The position numbers and the translations under genes are program-made. From Microvelia longipes (lineage: Eukaryota; Arthropoda; Insecta; Hemiptera; Veliidae), in assembly GCA_018340805.1 (NCBI GenBank), contig JACMZG010001870.1, positions 48,422,057 to 48,486,056 of the forward strand: 64,000 nt of DNA. Direction: 5' to 3'. Below, piece after piece: positions 10,034-23,100 of the stretch (its first letter is position 1; each line of letters starts with the position of its first letter). The notes under the pieces are model-generated. The model had not been told where the DNA came from. It worked only from the letters and a program-made list of their open reading frames with translations, and searched no databases.

Positions 10034-13000
10034 CTGAAATGAAATACAAAATCCAGCGTACAAATTAAAAAAAGTTAGAACTTAAAACAAAACCTACCGG
10101 TGACTATTAAAAAAGTAGATCTGTAGTCTACCAGTAAGTCTAATGGTGAGTCTCTGTGTGTGTGTACAAGCTGTAGTAAAGGCGCCCCGTCCTTCAGTCA
10201 AGTTTGTACCATTAAACTCAATGGTAGACTACTGATCTACTTTTTTAATAATCACAGGTAGGTTTTGTTTTAAGTTTTAACTTTTGTTTTATGTTTTGTA
10301 ACTTTTATTTTATATATTTAATCTTTTCTTATATTTATTTTGTTTGTTATGTAGGCACTGATGATGACCGTTAACGGTTGAAAGTCGGCTTTGTTATTAT
10401 TAATTATAATGCGTAGAGAGACAAAAACAATAAAGTTCCTTACAAAAAAGATTACTGGGATCTTTGTTTTGCACAATGATCACTAATACCTTAAATTCTT
10501 AAATATTAGGTTAAACTTTGTACAGATAAAGAAGAGACGGACTACAAATAAACTAACCTATAACCTGGTTAACCTGTGAGTCCATGACTTGCCAAACCAG
10601 CTCATCGTGTATTTGGAGTAATAGTTCAGTTTGATAGTTTGATGTTTTCAAACGATGCTCGGTTCGAATCATGGCTTCTTTACATATATCCGCCGCTGAA
10701 CCTGACAAACATTGTTTGTAATTATTCTCCAAACAGTAATTAAGGACACTCTTAGAATAATACTATATATAGAAGGAGCACTACTAATAACACGAAAGGC
10801 GATTCACTGGTGCACCTAAGTAATGCTGCCACACTAACAATATACATTTTCTAAAAAAAAGTTGGCAATACTTCCGGTTGCTGAATTATTATGTTCTATT
10901 ATTAATTAATGATTGATTATTCATAAAATACTAATATAAATATCGGTGCATTACAATATTTAAAGCATTTTAAATTGTAGTTTAACGTATTTATTAAAAT
11001 TATATATAAAAAGAAGTCCTCGTCAACTAAATGTAGATTCTTGTATTCCGCCACCCTTTTGCCATCTAAGACCAGTTTTATTAAATACTCAGCAGGTGTT
11101 TTAAGTTATTATATTTGTTCTTTACGATCTTTCTTCATTAATAGATATTTATGACACATATTTAAAATAATGTTTTGTTGTCAGGTTGGCAGCATTACTT
11201 AGTTGCACCAGTCAACCGGCTTTCGTGTTATCAGTGGAATTATATTGTGTTTACGGTCCTGTGCTCCTTCTATATATAGTATTATTCGAAGAGGACACTC
11301 AATAAGATTATCTGAACATCAATTTATGTCCAATAATCAAAACTACAATTCTAGATTCCATGATTCTATTTCTATTAAAAAATATGACAGTTAAAACTTT
11401 AAAATAAATCGATAATTAAAATAGAAATATGATTAGAAATATTAATTTCAAATTTAGCTACTCCCGATTAGTATAACCTAATTAGCCACGCCTACTGGAA
11501 AATGACGTCATGGTTAGTTCATACGGCAGAGCCGTCGCAAATGTTATATCCTTCAAAAAATTTACTTGAAAAATTAATTTTAAATTCTTAAGAAGCTCAA
11601 ATTGCTGCATTATATCATTCAAATTGCTGAAAGGGTCAACTAATCAAAAGAAGTGCCATGTACAATACATACATACAATACATATATATACAATACATAC
11701 ATTGTACCATGTACAATTATTTTTATATATTTATTCCTTGTTGTGAATTGTTGGTAAATGTTGGAAATAAAAAATATATAAACAAATTGTTTTGTTTTCT
11801 TTTGCAAATTATATTCATAGGTCTTCCAATCCAACCCATTTTCCACAAGCATGCAGATTTCTTATTCTAAGATACAATCCTATCATTTTAAAAAATACAT
11901 CTTTACTTTTCCTCATTTATTGCGTAGGGAAATAGAAAATTTTTGGGTTACAAACAATTTAACATATGTTAAAGCAATACGTCACTTGAATTATCCGTTT
12001 CAGATATTTTTGCCTCCTATATTATGACACACGATTAAAGTCAGTTAACAGCGTGGGAAAATAATGCGGGGGACAATGAGGTTAGTCCTGGATGTTAAAC
12101 CACGCCCACAATTTCATATCAGGCTAACCTTATTGGTTCCTCAACACTATTATCCCACGCTGTCAACTGATTTTAACCGTATGTCATACTATAAGTAATT
12201 TTACTAAGTTTTCTGTCTGTATGTGTGTAGTGTATCTGTTATCATCGTAGCCCCTAGTTTAAATAAATAAATAAATAAAACTATTTTTATTTGCCAATAA
12301 GTATACAAAAATTTACAATAGCTTGAGGTCATATATAGTTTAATAAAATACATCAAATAATAAGAATACACTTAACAATGCATGACGTAATTATTTATTT
12401 AATTAAAAACTCTGATAAATTATAAATGAGTTTTTTGATGAGCAATTCTTTGCATTTTGATTTAAAACATTTTATTTCAGCAATGTCTTTATATTTTGTG
12501 GTAATGAGTTGTACAATACTACCCCTGAGTAATGTACTACTTGATTGAGTATTGAATTACTTTATTTATGCTAGAGGGTTGAAGTAGTATTAACTTAATA
12601 CGAAGGTATTAAGACTAGAGGGTTGAAACTTGATACGAGAATCAATCTTTAGATTAAAATATACTTTCTGGAAATTAATTTTTCTATAACGACAATTACT
12701 GCCATTAATCAATTGTCAAAAATGCATAAAACACGGAAAAATTGTCAGATCGATTTCAAATAAGGACTGCATGTAGTCTTTTGTAAAACCAGAAAATAGA
12801 ATAAGTTTCATATCATTATCAGCAATAGTTACATTTTTAATATAATATCATGTGTATGGTTATAAATGAGATGAAACTTGGCTCATATTGTTGGTATTAT
12901 ATACATGACTACAAAGCTCAAATCGATCGGATCGAATTTTGAAATTTTTGAATAGTCGTAAAAAACATTAATTTCCTGATGGCACGACTAAACCTAAAGA

Positions 13001-16000
13001 TTGATGACACAATAAAATTGTGCGAGAGACACCTAGGAAATATAACAAGCAAAATGCAATGCTACATCTGGGAACTGTTCCATCATTCGACATTCGTCAT
13101 CATTGATGGCTTGACATAATTTCATATACCTAAATTGTTACTGATCAATACATTTTTAGTTTTATTATTTAAGTAGTATAGTCTAATCAGTAAACCTTCA
13201 ACTTTTAAGTCATTTTTATGATTTCTTCAAAGCATGTGCGCATAATAGTCATGTGAACTATGTAATAGTTATTTATGCCATAAGGCTGAGAAGTGTGTCT
13301 TTATGTCACGGCAATTAGATTTACTGACGAGCGAAGCGAGTCGGGAAAAATTGCCAAGACATAAAGACATTTTCAGCCGGATGGCATACACTATTTTTTT
13401 TGAGGTAGCACTCATTAAATAAGCTGCGCTGTATACTTAATTAAAAAAAACGTCCAATTAACTCTATATTATCGTCGTCCATTGAATTCATCCATAGCTT
13501 CACACTTTTACTCAAAAATAAATAAAAAAAATATTTTTAAAAGCTTTACAAATAAACACACAAGAATTGTCAATTAAAACACCTTTTAAAAACGAAAAAA
13601 AAAATTAGTCTACGAACAAAAACAGAAACAAAATGAACGTTTTTAAACAAACCTCATGAAGGTTTTACACAGATTGTTTTTTGAACACGCTACATTACAG
13701 TAATGGCGGCAATATATGAATTACTTTTACGTCCTAAGAGTATTTTTTACATTCATTATTGTCCTCGGAGGTGAAAAGTACTAAATAACCTCCTATAACA
13801 ATAATGATTGGCTTCTCATTCTAAAAACGGTCCAATAAAGTGCTCAATTACGTACTACCTAAAGAAAAACTATTTTTATTCTTCTAATATCACTGTTTTT
13901 GTCCTCGTTTAAAGCTTAGTTTACGCTATGCAATAAATTATTTTAGCACACCCAATAAAATAATGACTTTTAAGTCAATCGTTCAAACTCCGTCATTAAC
14001 TAATTAATTAAGCAAGGAAGATATTGTAGACCAATAAGTCAAGCAATTAATGCGGCTTGCGAACCTCCAATCTGGAAGTTTTTTTTTAAATTTCATTACA
14101 ACCGGCAGAATCCTCTCAAATTGCAAGATAAGCAAAATAAAGTTAAAATGATACCTTGTATAAGAAAGTTGATAGCTTGTCTCTCTGAATAAGATCTAGC
14201 TGAAAAATCAGAAGAATTGATGGAAGGAAATAATCGTATTCTTCCACCCACTGTTTGCAGTTTCTCATCTCTCCTGCATTCTCTTAAGACCCTCTCACAA
14301 AATCCTTTCAGACAGGGCAACATCTCTGTGAAAATTAAAACACCCAACAAAATATAATTCATGGCTGGAAAGGAATCAAAGAGACAAAGGCTCCAGCCAT
14401 TGCTCATCGCCACAATCTATCAAAAGAGTAAATCAGACAAAGATGACTAATCCGCATCCAATCAACAGTGTAATGTACTATAATTCAAAATTTATACCTA
14501 AAATACGATTAGCTATTTGCTGTGCCTGAAAAATCTCTAAGTTGAGAATATTTGCAACTTTCTGTGTGCTAGCTCCATACATCTGAGCGTATACGAGAGT
14601 CTTAGTACGTTCTCTCTCTTCTTTTGATATGCTCTCTTGATTATTTTTTCCTAACCTGTTAGTGAAACAAGTAGTAGAAAAAATATTTTAAAAAAAGTCT
14701 ACACATAGCAATAGTGAACCTAATGATGTACAAAAGAGCTATTTCTCGTCCTAAATCAAAAATAAGTAAAAGTAGTTGTGTATGTCAAACGATAGCTCTA
14801 TAAAGAATTGCCGGAATTTTGTGGTATGGGTACCAAATTGTTTTGTTTGTAGTGTACTTTTAGAAAAAATTAATATCATGTTATGTTATGTTGTTATGTT
14901 TAATTTGAAATTCAAAAGTTATCGACGAAAAACACAAATAGGCAATCTAATTACCATACTTGCAAGACGATTACCAAAAATATGATTGCTTATTTAAACT
15001 TCTGGTAGTCGATTTAGTGGGGGTAGATACCAATTTTTACGCCAATTGCTCCATTGGAAGTTGAGTTAGTCGGGGTGATGTATTCTGGTGTCCCAAATAT
15101 CGGAAATCTAAAATAAGTAAAAGTAGTTGTGTATGTCAAACGATAGCTCTATGAAAAATTGCCGGAATTTTGTGGTATGGGTACCAAATTGTTTTGTTTG
15201 TAGTGTAAGTTTAGAAAAAGTCAATATCATGGTATGCTCCAATTTAAATTTTAAAAGTTATCGACGAAAAACACAAATAGGCAATCTGATTACCATACTT
15301 GCAAGACGATTACCAAAAATATGATTGCTTATTTAAACTCCTGGTAGTCAATTTAGTGGGGGTAGATACCAATTTTACGCCGATTGCTCCATTAGAAGCT
15401 GAGTTATATATGAAATGTACCACCCTGTATAATAACTAAGCTTTCGACTAAAAATTAGTCATCATCAGAGTTTAAAAAATATAAAATAAAAATACAATTT
15501 TACAAACTACTTCATATTGCACCTTGGTATGGTTTGGTAAGCTATGTTTAAAAGAACCGTTAAAAACTGTTACATTTTTAAAACGGTTTTTTACACATAG
15601 CTTACCAAACCATACCAAGGTGCAATATGAAGTAGTTTGTAAAATTGTATTTTTATTTTATATTTTTTAAACTCTGATGATGACTAATTTTTAGTCGAAA
15701 GCTTAGTTATTATATATTAAACAATAAAGGACTTTAGTATAATTAACCTGTTTTTATTTATATATTTTTTTATAAGTCCACAAAAATATTTTTTTTTTTA
15801 ATAATAAATACAGACTTTACAACAGTAAAACCTGACAATATCTCACTGATTAGGCAAGCTACGTTCTTGGATGTATTGTCCAGGAAACTAAGATGCAAAT
15901 TGTGTTTAGAAACGGGCAAAGTATTCAATATTTGACCAACGAACCACAATCGTGACTAAAACAATAATTTAATCCCATTTGCTACGATCACTGTTCTTAA

Positions 16001-17095
16001 ACAACATTGGGGCTAAAATAATCCTACACTGCATCAGTGGCTAGAATTGAATTGAAAAACGTAAGAATGGGCCGAGGTGATTTTATGGCAAATTATAAAT
16101 CATATATGAAAGCTAAATTCCATATTTAGCAGATTTTTTTAAGCGACTTAACATACAAGATAGATGACTGGGCGATGGTGAAAACCAGGGATACTCTTCA
16201 AACCAAAGCTAATTGCAGACAAGCTGGGAAAATGTTGAAGAAAACCAACAAAGTATATGGACTCTCTCTTTGGGGAGGAAGAGCTTAAGATACCTGATGA
16301 GTATCTTGACAGGTCATTGCTGGCTTCAGAGACATTTGCATGCCATGAAAATAAAAGCAGAGCCAATGTGTCCCAAGTGTGAAGTTGGGGAGGAAATGAC
16401 AGATCACTTTTTGGGATCGTGTGAAGCATACGCTAGATTGAGGTTTAGTATATTTGGATCAGCCACTCTTCTAAACGACGACTTAGTGAAACTCCCATGG
16501 GCAGGTGTTCTGAAATTAATTAAGGAATCAGACAGGTTCAAAGAGAATAGAGATTCTATTAGGTAAGAGGTGAGGACGTTCTTGGGGCTGGAAAAAGCGT
16601 CCCAGAGACATAATTGCTAAGATCTAGGATCTTCCCCACCTTTACTACTATACTATACTAACATACAAGATGGGATAAAAGAATGCCAAATATCTTACCT
16701 CATTAGAGTCAAAGTTGTAAATACATCTTGAGACTCACTAAACGCTTTGATAAGAGTTTCGTCTTTAGCTAGGTGAGCCAACAGTCTCAGCTCTATCTGC
16801 TGAAAATCAGCACCTACCAATACGTAACCATCTTTGGCTTTGAAGCAACTTCGTAGGTTTATTTCCTCTGCAATCACCAACAATGTCAGCTAAGAAAGTT
16901 AGAGAACCTCTCGATTCTTTTTCACTCTCTAACAATCTCATATTTATACATTTTAATTTTGCAAATGAAGCCTATGCTAATTATTCGATTTCATTAACAT
17001 AAGCAAATTTTTATTGCACTTGAGACGTCGTTCGGGTGTTAAGACCGAATGGCACTACTCCGCTTAGTCTCCTGATACCAAAATGTTTATCAAAG

Positions 17096-17170
<75 letters not shown>

Positions 17171-20100
17171 CGCAGATGACATGTATGAAATCAAGGTGAT
17201 AAGGGACTTAGTATCAGAACCTCTTGATTTTCTTTCGCTGTCTAGCATTCTTAATGTAATTTTTTTATTAACATAAAACTACGCTTTTAAACTTGTTGAG
17301 AACAGATTAAGAAACTCGTGTAATGAGAAATACGATTCGTTAAATACGTGGCAAATTGCCATATAATACTAAAAGATAATATAGAACAACCAATACAACA
17401 GGGGCTCCTTAATAATCCAGGCGAGCAGGCAAGAGGCTCGCAAAATAGCGGCCACGCCGCGAAGTATTACTCTGTTATACTATTGCAAAGCGTCCCAGTA
17501 TTTCCAGTTTTCTATACATTGTCTAAACATAATAATTTAAGGAGGGCCTGAATATCACCTACATCCGAGTGTCCTGAATAATTGTGTAATTAACGTAATT
17601 TGAAACAATCGGTAGAAAATTGTGGCCCTTATCAGCTGAATACTATTTGAGTGTCGGGCTGCAAGGGCTCGAGACAGAATACTTGATCTGTACTTACCAT
17701 CGGAATCAGGAACTGGAAACGATTTCTTAGGAAAAGCCTGCAGGTTTGGATTATTGGATGAAATCCGTCCTGTCGCAGTTGAACATTGCTCCCTGCCAAA
17801 AGAATGAATTATGAGATTCGAATCAAGGAAGGAGTAGGATTGTCTGGCGTCACGGTTTTCCGTGATTGTCTCGATTTTTAGTCTCAAATCCCTGCGTACC
17901 CAAAGAACTCTTCTGGACGCATAATTGTTCCGGTTAGCCGCTCGGCGCTTCGCACCTCTCTGTGGCCACTTTGCGGCCTCCGTAATAATTCTCTAAATAA
18001 GAATAATCCTCATTCAAGCTATTTCATTTGACACATAGAATATCATAAAAAATTCATTCTCTTGATATTTCACGACTATTCTATTCACATACCATGGTTT
18101 CATAACTATTCTATTCACATACCAGAAGTGTCATCAGTTAACGTTTTATTACCTGACACTATTAGACAGACAAGTCAGATCAGTACTATAAATACATAGC
18201 ATGTTATGTAACGCACATATTGGATTTTATAGAATGGAAATAAATAGATACCATGAAGATGAAATAGTTGAATTTTTCTTAATATACTGCATAATGCCAT
18301 CTATATAGGTAGATTTAATCTTCTGACAATGTCTGTACTGTAGAATTATACCGGGCAGAGGGTGATATTCTTCTAACAGTTTTAGCTAAACAGAAAACAG
18401 ATTAATACTAGTAGTGGTAATACCATTTTAATATTAGTATTAAAGATTTAATACTACAGATTTAATAGTAGTTGTAATACGAATTTTGAATAGTTAAAAG
18501 TGGTCCGCAAGCTTCCATAGGTTGGTAACCCTTGCTCTAGCCTTTAGTTTAGTAGTGTCAATTACAGTTCTGGTCTTGCCTTAAGAACGGCTTGGCCTTC
18601 TTCTGTCGGTGGAATTCACCTGGTTTGAGTTAAGTGTGGTTAGTTAAAAGAGAGGAGAAAGAAGACAATACCTGCCAAATGGCGAGGTTTGTGGCGCGGT
18701 ATGTGAGAAGGTTTTACTATTGCAGTCACCACAGATCCACCACGTCGGAGAGAGAGTAAGTGAAATTCCTAAGTTTCAAAGGTGTTAGTTATGGAGGAGC
18801 CCAGCAAATGATGTCACATAGAGGTAACGCCTCTAAAATCCACCGTTAAATTAAAAGACAGATTTAAAATCCACCGCCTGACGTAATTCGCCCCACCGGT
18901 GAGCTTGAGGTGAATCAAAAGTCAAGCCGGAAGTTTCAGGAAGAGAGTGTTAGTTGGCATTAAACACCTTGAGCCCAAAACATACAGAATCCATCCCTTC
19001 CGACTACCGTTTTCATCCCAAGGACTTAATATTCGTAATATTCTTAGAAAATGTTAAAAGCATAAACAAGACTGTTATTGTTCTTTAGGAAAAAATGTTC
19101 CTATTACTATTAGTACTATTACTATTGAACGATAAATGTGGGGAAATGCACAAAAAGTTAACATTTTTATCAAAGAAGTTGGATGACTTGGCATAAATTA
19201 GCCAAATTTTTGGTGTTTTTTGAAAAGCCATAACTTTGGTTGTAGCCATCCAATTTTATAGAATACTTTATCACTTTTAAAAAATTCTCTTCATGTTTTG
19301 CACACGACCTACAGGGAACCACTTGTTCCTGAGCAAATTTTACCACTTAAAAGTTTGAGCATGAGCAAACATATGATGGACTACACTTTAGATAGGCAGA
19401 CTATAATCCCCTTAATCTCCTGCTTTCCCCTTATAATTTAAGGTATATTTTCAGAAACATTTGGTTTGAAGTAGTACAATATTAGTCAAATTTTTTCATG
19501 CCGGCTCGTGGACTAATGTACTTTCACTTTAACTTAAGTAAAGTTGTGATAATTCGCTACGTGAGAACTGTTCTATTTGATTTACCGCAATATGATCAGT
19601 AGACTTGTGCTTAGCGGCATGAGTCAGTCCGACAGTGACTCCGCTGTGTTGATCCAACTTCAATTCATCGTACAAAACATTACGTAAATCAGCCGGAGAT
19701 GACAATCTGATGGACCGACCTGCTGCCAGGTCCGCTTTTTTCTCTAATTTTCTAATTGCTGCCTGAAAACATCAAATAAGTAGAGATATTACACGTCTCA
19801 TAATTATCGACAGAATTAAAATAACTTGTAAATCATGTTCCAAATAAATATTTGTTATCATCCCTAGTTAGAATTACTGAGTATTTTAATACCTAATTGA
19901 TCTTATTTAAACAATCTCAACTTATTTATTACCCCATTTATTTTATCAGCTTTTCATAACGCTCGTCATAGGCCCTACACTGTATATAGACCAAGAGCCC
20001 AGGGGTGTTTTGTTAATAAAAAGTGCAATGGCTGGAACCGGTCTCAATTTTTCGTAAATATCTTCCTGAACAAGGATCTGCAAATCTGCCGACTCGTATC

Positions 20101-23100
20101 GGATGGGCGTCCCAGGCAGAACGCACTTTACATGTCAAATTTACCACCGAAGTTAATAAAAAGTGTAATGACTGGAAGCGGGTTTAATTTTACGTAAATA
20201 CCTTCCTGAACAAGGATCTGCAATTCTGCTGACTCGTATCGGATGAGTGTCCCAGGCAGAACGCACTTTAGGGGTCAAAGGCTCTGTCTGGGAGACCCAT
20301 CCGATACGAGTCAGCAGAATTGCAGATCCTTGTTCAGGGAGGTATTTACGAAAAATTGAGACCGGTTCCAGCCATTACACTTTTTATTAACAAAACAACC
20401 CTGGGCTCTTGGTCTATAAAGTTCGTTCTGCCTGGGACACCAATCCGATACGAGTCGGCAGAATTGCAGATCCTTGTTCAGGAAGGTATTTACTAAAAAT
20501 TAAGACTGGTTCCAGCCATTACACTTTTTATTAATTTGGGTGCTAAATTTGACCTCTAAAGTGCGTTCTTCTTGGGACAAAAATTGAGACCGGTTCTAGC
20601 CATTACACTTTTTATTAACAAAACACCCCTGGGCTCTTGGTCTAATATCAGGTCGCCGGTGCTATTGTCACGCCACCGACAGACAACGTAGGTCACTCCA
20701 GAAGTCCTTAAACCCTAATCTTTAACTTTTAAAGAAAAGGCCATTCCCTTTTCAGAAAGACTATCTAAACTATTCAAACTCTTTTTTACTTTTCCTTATT
20801 TATACGGAAGGTATATAGGAAAATTATTGTGTTTTTACTAAAAATCCGTTTTCGGATGTTAAGTGGAAATACAATAATTTTTTTTATATACCTGCGGTAT
20901 AAATGAAGAAATATAGAAATGTCTAAGGGTTTATTGTTGAAAAATATAAGCCTTACTTACGTTCAAAAGTTTTCCGAATTCATTTAATGTGTTCCGATCT
21001 ACTTCAAGATGCGATGACTCCATAACTGTGACACAAAAAAACGCACCCAATAAAATTTAGCCCAACTTCAACTTTCACGTTCAATGCTGCTTAATTTTTA
21101 TGATCCAACAAATATCATGGATATACTTGTCGTATTGAAACGAAACTTAGTGTACTTATTTATTAAGTAATGGGATACACTTGTACTAAATTTTAACTCA
21201 ATTGAACCATTTTCTAATGTTTCTAATGTTTTAAAAAACGTACACAATTCATTCAATAACAATTGAACCAATGCTGATTATAAGATGAATCTTAGCACAT
21301 ATGTTAATCTTACACATGGCTACATGCGTGCCAAATCTCAATCAAATCATTTTCCCGGGTTAATGACAAAAAATATTTTCCGAATAGCACAACTACACCG
21401 ATAGAATGATTTTTGTACAAAGTTTCAACTCTCTAGCATAAATCCTCGTGTTACTACCATATAGAGTTGATAAAATATAATAAAGAAAATCCTTTTCAAA
21501 GAAAATAAAGAAAATCCAAATCATTTTCTTTATTATATGTCTATGTTATATGTACCCATAACTGTATTTAGTGCTTTAGCTATGTAGTGGTCTTTTTAAT
21601 TTTTAATTGTTGACAATAGCCTTTGGCTTACTTAAAACTGATTTAATCGATGTAATTACTAAGAGACATGAGTATGCCTTGAGGAAAAGGCGAAATATAG
21701 TCATTATTACAACCTAAACTTTAGATTTATTTTTCCTCAAAAGTGCCCTTACTTTATTATCGAATATAATGAGGAAAAATAAGGAGGATTCAACTATTAA
21801 TATAAATGCATTCGTATCATTCTCAGCGGTCACCCATACAGCACTGACCACGCTCAATGCTCCTTAATTTTTATGACCGAACAAAAATCATGAATGTACT
21901 TGTCGTTTTGAAACAAAACTTATATCCGAACAATTGGCTATCCTGAAAGCTCTAGTTTGGACGGAGCTGAATGTTGCACTAGGTGAAACATTTTGTGTAA
22001 AAAACACAAAATTTACTCTCGACTCGTTAAATAACGTTAAAATCATCTTCGTTTAATTGAAAGGAGCAGAACCAAACTAAGAGTCTTGGATGCTTCGATT
22101 TAGGTCTCTTTCAACTGAATCGACACTCTAACCTACGCCTTTTAAATAAAAAAACCTTGACTTGACATGTCGACTAATCTTTTTCTGATATTGATAGATT
22201 TAGAAGCTGATTTAACTGTTAATAATCGAGTAGTTTGCTCTTTGCATAGTTTTTTGCAATTTATAATATTACACTTCGCATTGGTATTACTTTTAAACAT
22301 GATAAATAGTAATTTTATTAAAAATATTAGATGACATCTATATAAAATTTATATTTTAACTGCCTGAAGGTGAAAGCAGGTACTGTTTGCTAACATGGGG
22401 TTAGCATGCTAGGAAAGGTTAGGGTCCATTTCGGTGGACCCTTCGTACAACCCCAAAATGTAAAATAACTCATTTTGCATCTGAAATAATTATACCAAGG
22501 GATGCTTCATATTGAAATCAACTATATGCTATTAAGTTTAAATTATTTAAGTTTCTCAACATGCTTGATAAAGATTTAAGAAAATATATCACTTATATAA
22601 TACAGTCATTATATTATTGTTAGACATATATATTTTCATGTTACAAATAATGAATCATAAGTTTAAATTGTCATGAAGTTGTTAAAATAAAAAAAATTTA
22701 CAATTTTTCCTTGCTTTACCAAACGAACCCCACCCTCATTTCAAATTTCAAGTTTCTACGATTATTAGAAGTGCCTTAGAATTATGATAAGTGAGTGAGT
22801 GAGTGAGTGAGTGAGTCAGCGTCGAAAATTGTCATTTTCGAAGCGCAATTTCTCGTTTTCTATAAAAGAAAAAGAATTGTAATTTCTCAAGTAATATTGC
22901 TTTGATATGATCTTTGCGTAAGCCAAATTGTAAGATTCTAGAAAAACCAGGTCAAAAGATATAAGGGGGTAGAAAATGCTTCGAATTGCTTCGGGAAAAG
23001 GGTGTTCGTCAGTGCCAGCCTTGGATATGAAACTTGTACCTTATAAAGCAAGACTTGGCTGGGGCACTGCCGTGCCCCCAGATTAGATGAAGGAAACGAA

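Noticed and set aside
10558..10574. Donor at 10573 (CAG|GTTAAC) for POLN-like exon 15
   Set aside because: It gives phase 0 and a stop in the next exon; the GTTAGT donor 16 bases on restores the family sequence.
11640..11870. Overlapping 70-codon frames on both strands
   Set aside because: They lie in an ACATAC/TATA-rich simple sequence; no domain or splice support.
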